64,000 bases of DNA, from contig NC_080577.1 of NCBI RefSeq assembly GCF_029962835.1, positions 4,216,001 to 4,280,000 on the forward strand, written 5' to 3'. Of the stretch, positions 57,064 to 64,000 are shown in pieces. The first letter of the stretch is position 1. Each line of letters opens with the position of its first letter. This stretch comes from Magnolia sinica (Eukaryota; Streptophyta; Magnoliopsida; Magnoliales; Magnoliaceae). A program made the position numbers and the translations under genes. The notes below the pieces were generated by a model. That model did no database searches. It saw only the letters and a program-made list of their open reading frames with translations, and was not told the DNA's origin.

Positions 57064-58854
57064 GCTACGAAAGGGTCTAAATGAGCTGTATCACAGGTAA
57101 CGATACAGCTAAGTCTCCCGCCAACATTTCATACTTATTAAATATCCAATCCGTACAAATAGTAGTTCACACAAGGATGACGATTTATTTGAAAACCGGA
57201 CGGCTGGTATCATGGATCAATACACAACATCAGAATCAATGGACAGCCAATAGTATGACTCAGTGACTGCTGGGGTTCATCCAATGAGTGGATCGGCTGG
57301 ATTTTCATTTCATATGATAATATGGTGTGGCCCACCTTTTTTCACGTATTGGATTTTCCACGCATGTGAAATGTTGGCGGAAAATCTTGGTGGTATTGTA
57401 ACTTACGATACAGCCGCTGTATTTCTTATACATATCAGTTTCCATTGAAAAAAATGAAGTTTTGAAATGCCATTTTGGTGGAACGAATTTGAGAAGGCTG
57501 TTTGCAGTCGCTAGATTGCACTTTGGAATTGAATCGCCTCGCACGTGGACGAGATACACGTTTGAAAGATCGGATCTGTTCCTCAGGTGACTTCAAGAAT
57601 AGGAATGTGAAATCTAAAAAAGAAATCCCAAATCATTACTAGGTGAGAGTAAACCATACAAAACAAATGAAATAAAAGAATACACAACTGTTCCAATTAT
57701 ATATTTGTGGCCCACCTATCCTCGTGATTTCCATATATTTTGTAAATAGAATATAAACTTAGGAACGGGTCAGATCTTCACATATTTTAATTTTTTTCAC
57801 ATAAGATGCGAATGCACTTTAAAATTTTACTCGCGTGAGTGCTCGCATAAATTCTGAGAGAATGAATTGACCGCTTTAGATCTAGTAACGAAGCTTCGTG
57901 AGAAGCATCTAGGCTGCTTCTCGCTAGTTCGCCTGTTGCCTCTGTCGTGACTCAGGATACAACTCTATCGCTGCCCTCTATGGCCCACGTGGTATGTGTT
58001 TATATGATCTGAACCGTCCATCTTGTTAATCCTTACTATATAAAGTACAAAATAAAAAATTAAAACTGAATGGATGATATATGCATTTAGAGAAATGAAA
58101 AGAAGATTTACGTCTCTCATTCAGATCTAAAAATCAAAGGTTGGGATCTTGAATGAAGCGTGATGTTTAGAAACTATCTTATCTTCAACAGTAAGAAAAA
58201 AATGAATAGTTCAAATCATCGGACCATGTAGACTGTCGCAACAGATGCAGAACGAATCTTCCGCGTGACTCGCGGACATTAAAGGGGATTTGCGCGAGTA
58301 GAGAGTGAAGAGGTGATCATATCACATGCCATCTCGGCAGACGTGTATAAGATCGGAGCCACTGATAATGTATATATGATAATTTTAATGTTTTCCCCTA
58401 TAATTCACTCATCATATTGGAAAAAAAATTCTTACAAAAATGTATGATTTTGACGAAAATCGATCGGTCTATAATCAGCATATATGTGTGGACCACTTAA
58501 TGAAATCAGGAATTTGCAGAATTGTATTTTTACATGGTAGTATTTCTGTTACATGGATAAGATATAATGCATATGTCATGTGTATTGAGATTCACCTGTT
58601 GAAGCTCTCCTCCGAGAATGGCTCCAGTAGACCAACCAACGGTCGAGAGTCCCCGTCGTCTGCTTTTGTCCACGTGAAGCGCCTAACCTCCACCAACCGC
58701 ATATTGCGGAAGAAACATTATGACCAAAATGCCCTCTGCATTATCACCGTCACCTTGAGTTGAACCCTGGTGGGATTTGATTGGCCCACATTCGTCTCTC
58801 AAAGATGGCCCACTCAATCTCGGCCGACCATGAATTGCCTAGAGATCAGCCACG
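57064..58854. other. Non-coding
   Basis: No exon, RNA gene or complete transposon recognised. The stretch GTAACGATACAGCT (57096) and AACTTACGATACAGC (57399) hints at an old inverted repeat of about 320 bp. Confidence 0.3.
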
Positions 58855-59320
58855 GCTCTGTGGGGCCCACCGTAATGTACTTGTTTTATCCACGGGGCAG
58901 CTAGTCAGTCACGACGCGGTTTGGCTTGGGATGGGACCCAACACCAGCCAGCTAGCTTGTGTCAAAGCTCTGTGGGTCCACCATGATGTATGTGTTTTAT
59001 CCATGCGGGTCATCCATTTTGTCATCTTATTGCAGGGCTTGAGCCCAAAAATAATGGGGATTTAAATCATAGGTGGACCGCATCATAGGAAAATAGTATT
59101 GATTGAATGTCCACTATTAAAAACTCCCTAAGACCCATTATAATATTTATTTACTATCCAACTTTTTGATAAGGTTACACATAAATGAATGAAAGAAAAA
59201 CACACATATTAGCTTGATCTAAAACTCTTATAACCTGTTTTTTCAAAAAAAAATAATTGAAAGTAAGCACTAAAAAGTTATATTATAGTCAATATAAGAT
59301 TTAGATTTGTTTTATTTTTT
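58855..59320. repeat. Two overlapping foldback MITE left ends
   Basis: GGCTCTGTGGGGCCCACCGT at 58855 and AGCTCTGTGGGTCCACCATG at 58967 are two left ends about 110 bp apart. The second continues with CATCCATTTTGTCATC and AGGTGGACCGCATCATAGGA into a degraded centre. No right ends. Confidence 0.55.
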
Positions 59321-60145
59321 TTTGACTCATGTTTGATTGAATGCAATAATGGAACAACTTTCAAACATGCTTTTCACTTAGCCAATTAAATGCCATGATG
59401 TCAGGAATTATAAGGACTTAAGTAATCTGGGCAATCTACCTCTCCTTGAAGATCTGAAGGGTGAGCCCATCTTTTGCATAGCTAGACAGGCACGTGCGAG
59501 ATTGCATGTTTGTATGTGAACCACCGATGTACAATTAATGCACAATCGAGAGATTGGTGATGTGAACGGTGGAACACGTGCCAACATGTTACACGCTTAA
59601 TAGATCAGGACCAATCATCAAGAGGGGTCGAATGGGAACATGCCATGTTCACGTTGAGCCCCACTCGATAGATGGCCCGGATCTCGCACATGTTTGCCAC
59701 ATGCCACGTTGGCATGTTGAGATTCACGACAGGAAACTCTCTTCCCATGAATTGCTTTATCATTTCTTGGAGCCCATTGCATGGAAACTTCCTATGCATG
59801 TCATCCCAGAAAGAGAGAGGGGGTATGCATGTTTTAGAGGAGTGGTATTCACGTTTAAGTAGATTAGGGAATTGCTTCAGTCCAACCATATGTCCATCTC
59901 TAGTGGGCCCATCAGATTTAAGGTTGGGACCACCGTCCCAAGTATAGGTATCATTCGCTCGTCATGTGGGCCACAATGTTGGAATCAATGGAACCGTCAG
60001 CCTCACTTAATTTACATTCAAGTGTGGCCCACGTAGTGAGCAGATGAGATTGGTTGGATATTTATGGTGGAAAAAATAATACTATGGAGACATAAAGTAA
60101 CAGTTTTGGTAGTTTTTATTGTAGTTTGTCAACCTAAGTTTAAAT
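59321..60145. other. Non-coding
   Basis: No gene recognised; overlapping open frames at 59569-59947 on both strands have no family likeness. Confidence 0.3.
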
Positions 60146-60739
60146 GGAACGCGGATTACCTGTTAAAGTCTTTCCCAAAAACTTCATGCTAGAGGAAGCT
60201 CTATGGGGGCCAATGTGATGTTTGTAAGAAATCCACCAGTCCATCTCTTTTGTTAAATTATTTTAGGACGGGCCTCTGCAGATTGTATTTCATTAACAGG
60301 AGCAAAGGACTGCAAGTAAAGCAGAAGCATCTGGATTTATTATTATTATTTATTTATTTTTTTTTTTTAATTTAAGAGGGGGTGTGGACCTGTTGATTGA
60401 GAAGTGGGTCGCACAACAGGCTAAAAAATACCTACCGTTGAAATCTCCCTCGGTCCACCCTGATATTTATGTGTCATCCATACCATTCATAAGGTTATTT
60501 CTACTAGGATGAATTGAAAATACAAATTTATTAACCTGATCCAAAATTTCCGTAGCCTCACAAATGTTTCAACAGTGATATACTCATTCTTGTCATATGG
60601 TACACTTGAGTTTTAGATCTGCTTCATTTTTGGGCCTATGTCATGGAAGGTTTTGAATTTCTCTCGAGCACTAGTATCAAGGTCTGTCCCACCGAGCTTT
60701 CCAAGTTCTTTCTAAAGGCTTTTGCAGGCAATCCGTGTC
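60146..60739. mobile_element. Foldback MITE, older copy
   Basis: Ends GGAACGCGGATTACCTG and TGCAGGCAATCCGTGTC. Flanks AGTTTAAAT (60137-60145) and GGTTTAATT (60740-60748) match at 7 of 9. The GTTTGTAAGAAATCCACCAG block marks the same subtype as 50338. A TTATT/T-rich tract (60339-60370) sits in its left half. Confidence 0.75.
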
Positions 60740-61134
60740 GGTTTAATTAAATGGCCATTTTAATTGTTGTTTGGGAAAACTAGTCAGCTCAAGTCAAGTA
60801 TATATTATTTACACCTTTTTAAAGGAGTTAAATGCTATGGCGAAATATGAGGCTTGATACACAGGCACTTAGAAATATTATGTCACATGCATTAGTTCAA
60901 GATTGTGTAAACCATCAGATAGTAGACACTTTACAGTCCAAAATCAGGTAGGCCAATCCTAACTCTAATTCATGGATACCTTATTATTATTATTATTATT
61001 GAAATAGGACCATTGGATATTTTCATTTTAACTGCTCAGTGTCCACAAATCCAATGGTCATATCATCAACGCAATTTTTTTGATTAGGGTGTATTTCATT
61101 GGACCAAATTTCATGAAACACGGAGAGAAATGTA
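60740..61134. repeat. Partial copy of the 12282-13139 repeat
   Basis: From about 60835: GAGGCTTGATACACAGGCAC, TTAGAAATATTATGTCACAT, then AACTCTAATTCATGGATACC. The right end is not seen. Contains a (TTA)n tract (60981-61000). Confidence 0.5.
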
Positions 61135-61395
61135 AAGGTTTCTATGCTCCACCTTGATGTTTATATGCCATCCAAAACGTTTATAAGGTCATTCCCACTG
61201 GGATGGAAAAAAAACCACCCCAGAATGGCCATACAAGTGTTTCAACGGTGGTAATTCAATCCCTACTGCTTCCTCTTGTGTGGCCCACTTGAGTTTTGAA
61301 TCCGCCTCATTTTTTATTGTATGTTCTAAAATGAACTCACAAAACAGATGGACAGGGTGGATTATCACAAACATCACAGTGGGCCTCACTTAGAT
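61135..61395. repeat. Right half of a foldback MITE
   Basis: ATGCTCCACCTTGATGTTTA, GTGTGGCCCACTTGAGTTTT, AACAGATGGACAGGGTGGAT, ATCACAGTGGGCCTCACTT. The left half is missing. Confidence 0.6.
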
Positions 61396-61498
61396 CCGCA
61401 TCAAACTTTTGCACCTAGTGCAACCTACCGGGATCCATAATTTAAGTAGTTTGGTTTGAATTGCTTGCTTGCATGTCATGCATGCAATTTCCAAGTAA

Positions 61499-61622
61499 TT
61501 TCTAAGTACATGCCTATCATCCATCACACACTGCCAGAAATTTCCAAGTACATGTCTATCATCCATCACACACTGCCTGAAATTTCTAAGAACATGCTTA
61601 TCATCCATCACACATTGCCAGA
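61499..61622. repeat. 42 bp minisatellite, about three units
   Basis: GAAATTTCCAAGTACATGTC and ATCATCCATCACACACTGCC repeat at 42 bp spacing. Since 42 is a multiple of three, the array produces a 186-residue minus-strand open frame (61390-61950) of repeated CVMDDRHVLRN blocks. I regard that frame as an artefact. Confidence 0.85.
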
Positions 61623-62437
61623 GTATCAAAGTTTCTCTTCCCCACCAAGAATACTCACAAAATTCTACCTTGCCCTTTATTCTGCGACACGAGGAATCCA
61701 AGTTAAAAAGCTTTGGATAGCATATCTTCTTTAAAGAATGACAATGGGACACTTTGCAATGGGATGGAGAAGTGGGTCTCACTGCATGTGTGGCACACGT
61801 GTATGAGGGATTTTGGCCATTCATCACGTGCGGAAGACTGTTGGTATGCCCTGTCTCAGATATCACGCTGGTCTGCTTACCAGGTGGGCCACAGATGCAA
61901 GTTGAATTTGGTCTAGATGTCATCTTATTACCATTTATTTTCTCAAACAAGTGTGATCCACTTCAAAGTCCTCCCCCCCAGATGAGTGGCCTAGATTTTG
62001 CAAATACGTGCAGCATTATCACTCGTATAGCAAGGCCCCCTTCACCATCCTATTAAAAAATGCAAGGAATCCTATTAAAAAAAATTCAAGATAGTTATGA
62101 AATAATTTTGAAAATCCTATAGAGAAAAAAAAGGTGGGGGATTCTGGAAGAAAATTACCTAAGCACACTGTTCGTTCTCCGCCTCTTTTTGTTTCTTTAT
62201 TGAGTAAAAGGGATTTTTTTTTTTTCTTTTTGGAAATGGGCCATGACTTATACAAGATGAGAAAAACAAAAACAAAAACAAAAACAAAAATATAAACAAA
62301 ATAAAAATAAAAAGACAAGAAATGAAAACCTCTCAACCGTCTGTCCTAATGACCCACCTCCTTGGGACTTTTATCAGGCGCCAGCTTACAACATGAGATA
62401 TGAACAAAACCATGAAAGTGGTATCATAACTGCACCT
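61623..62437. other. Non-coding, 3' flank of the S9 peptidase
   Basis: Holds a T-run (62214-62225) and an AAAAAC tract (62260-62300). The minus-strand 3'UTR of the peptidase presumably starts at 62437. No polyadenylation site fixed. Confidence 0.35.
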
Positions 62438-62989
62438 CTATAAGTTCCGCTCTATAAATTCCCAGATCCTCTCTTCCATATAAATACGGTCCCTGAGCCG
62501 ACGTGGCATGTGGCGCTCATCTGGAAAAACCAAAAGCTCATAGGGCTTGCCAGCCGTGACGAATGCATTCACAAGCCTTGCCGTGTGCCTGAAATGCACA
62601 TTCTCATCGATCATCCCATGCACAAGCAGCAACTTCCCTTTGATCTTCTGCACATGGTGCATGACAGAACTGTATTCATAACCCGCTGGGTTTTCCGAGG
62701 GCAAGCCCATGTACTTTTCCGTGTAGAATGTGTCGTACCCGTCCCATGCTGTCACGGGAGCGCCAGACACCGCGCACCGGAACATGTCGGGGAACCTTGC
62801 TAGAGCCATGGCTGAGAGGTACCCACCATAGCTCCATCCGTACAGGCCAATCCGACCTGCTTTTGCAAGGCCCTGTTTTATGAGCCATTCGGCTCCTGTG
62901 AGTTGATCTTCGGCGTCGATACGGCCAACATTGTATTTAAGGGAGCCCTCGAACTTCAGCCCACGCCGTGCCGTCCCTCTATTGTCTAG
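62438..62989 (-). CDS. Dipeptidyl peptidase IV-like serine peptidase (S9), last exon
   Basis: Final exon of 183 residues plus stop, opened by an acceptor TTTGCAG|CTAGAC at 62990. It starts inside the alpha/beta-hydrolase domain ([20 protein letters not shown]) and holds the full catalytic triad: Ser53 in GWSYGG, Asp128 in [10 protein letters not shown] and His160 in DERH. It ends [10 protein letters not shown]. This is the C-terminal peptidase part of the DPP IV/DPP8-9-type proteins (S9B), which cut dipeptides after proline; plants have a cytosolic-type member whose substrates are poorly known. The N-terminal beta-propeller exons are not found in the 1 kb up to the window edge, so the gene continues to the right. 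The exon looks intact. Confidence 0.92.
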   Translation of the reverse strand, partial: LDNRGTARRGLKFEGSLKYNVGRIDAEDQLTGAEWLIKQGLAKAGRIGLYGWSYGGYLSAMALARFPDMFRCAVSGAPVTAWDGYDTFYTEKYMGLPSENPAGYEYSSVMHHVQKIKGKLLLVHGMIDENVHFRHTARLVNAFVTAGKPYELLVFPDERHMPRRLRDRIYMEERIWEFIERNL

Positions 62990-63070
62990 CTGCAAATATG
63001 AAGGAACGTGAACAAGTCATACAGCGATGTCAAAAGATCAGAAACCTTTCAAATTGTTGCAGTAATGAGC

Positions 63071-63187
63071 AAACATGGAATGCATACAAATGACATGAAC
63101 AAAGATAATAAACATGGAATGCATACAAATGACATGAACAAAGATAATAAACATGGAATGCATACAAATGACTTGAACAACGATAAT
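63071..63187. repeat. 39 bp minisatellite, three units
   Basis: AAACATGGAATGCATACAAA then TGACATGAACAAAGATAAT, repeated at 63071, 63110 and 63149. The first two units are identical and the third differs at about two positions. It lies just upstream of the S9 exon, most likely in its intron. Confidence 0.95.
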
Positions 63188-63817
63188 AAGCCCATCAAGA
63201 AGGGAGATGAATGCTCAGTTATTGGACTGATGGAAATCCACAGATTTTGCAGGTGATACCAAAATTCCTAATTTGTCAAATCATTACTGAACGAACCTAC
63301 ATGGATATGAATACAGCTGTATCTTGCCATCCACATTTCATAGTTTTCAGTTAAAACTTTTTTTCGCAGTGCATTTTTTTTCAGGGTTCTAAGGTAGGGT
63401 ACTTGAAATTTTCAATCAAGACTGCAGTTCTCTTTATCTTTAATTATTTTCCACTTGACGTGCATGAAATATGTTTTCCGGAGTTCCAATGAGCAAAAGA
63501 CTTTTTTTTTCCCTACCTTGTTTCTTTTTTCTTGTGTTTTTTTCCATATTGCAATTGGTTTGAATATCTTGCATGGATGGCTTTCATTTTGCCGTGCATT
63601 TGGGATGGGTGAAAAGTCAGAGAAATGCACCTCACCAAACATAGCTTGCAATTGCCATGCCACCTCAAATGCACTGTGGAACTAAATCATCTGTTGTGCC
63701 GAAGTAATCAAACCACTTGGCAACCCTAGTTTCAAACTTCTATAAATGATCCACGTAGTACAAAGTGCAAAATATTCAGATTGTTCCTATTAACTGACCA
63801 TCTACATGAATCTTAAA
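63188..63817. other. Probable intron of the S9 peptidase gene
   Basis: AT-rich with T-runs (63357-63380, 63500-63540). No upstream exon of the peptidase is recognised on the minus strand. Confidence 0.4.
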
Positions 63818-64000
63818 CCCTGTTTGGTAGACGCCTAAAAAATGAGTAGATCTCATTTTAGCTAACAGTAATTATGTACTAGAGATATTGATCTCTAATA
63901 CATAATGAGTTCACACTGATAGTAATTATGTAACGGAGATCAAGATCTCCAATAAATAATTGCTGTTAACTAAAATGGGATAAATTCATTTTCAGGTGTC
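63818..64000. mobile_element. Tourist-like MITE cut by the window edge
   Basis: Starts CCCTGTTTGGTAGACGCCTA after TTAAA. The last bases (TTCATTTTCAGGTGTC) are the inverted partner of that start, and the blocks AACAGTAATTATGTA and TAATTGCTGTTAACTAAAAT pair internally. The right terminus should lie just outside the window. Confidence 0.65.

Noticed and set aside
61390-61950. 186-residue minus frame with repeated CVMDDRHVLRN
   Set aside because: It arises from a 42 bp minisatellite whose unit is a multiple of three; no start context or homology.

Overview
This window looks like nuclear DNA of a flowering plant. It is intron-rich and AT-rich between genes, with plant-type gene families (a nucleostemin-like GTPase with nine coding exons, a type II PI4-kinase with two ubiquitin-like domains, a LEA_2/NHL membrane protein) and a very dense load of short plant transposons. 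The many foldback repeats built around GGGCCCCAC and CACACCGTCCATCC remind me of magnoliid genomes, but that placement is an inference and not secure.

Four host genes can be supported, all on the minus strand: (1) a one-exon NDR1/HIN1-like (LEA_2) protein, 6023-6604; (2) a complete NSN1/nucleostemin-type circularly permuted GTPase, 13554-19408, whose nine coding exons join in frame to a 596-residue protein; (3) a complete two-coding-exon phosphatidylinositol 4-kinase gamma (577 residues), 39310-41824, with a likely 5'UTR intron and TATA box; (4) the last exon of a dipeptidyl-peptidase-IV-like serine peptidase (family S9), 62438-62989, whose upstream exons lie beyond the right edge. They do not form a pathway.

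From about 28 to 32.3 kb lies a decayed autonomous-type PIF/Harbinger DNA transposon: a broken DDE transposase, a broken Myb/SANT-like second gene, and, downstream on the same strand, a small ORF with an RNase-HI N-terminal (hybrid-binding) domain.

Most of the rest is built from short non-autonomous elements, often nested. The dominant group is a roughly 430-600 bp foldback family. The best copies end in GGACGCGGATT-like termini and have 8-9 bp target duplications (22454-22939, 37258-37785, 50338-50844, 52512-52996), which points to Mutator-type mobility. Also present are hAT-like elements with 8 bp duplications (23935-24465, 44278-45470, 55585-56141), Tourist/Harbinger-type MITEs with TTA/TAA duplications (20577-22152, 44320-44921), and two tRNA-type SINEs with poly(A) and 15-17 bp duplications (10682-10806, 25883-26414). 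Several loci are two or three levels deep and give a relative order of insertion. I found no convincing tRNA or rRNA gene and no CRISPR array. No new multi-gene system stands out; the least expected items are the foldback family and the three-ORF Harbinger locus.
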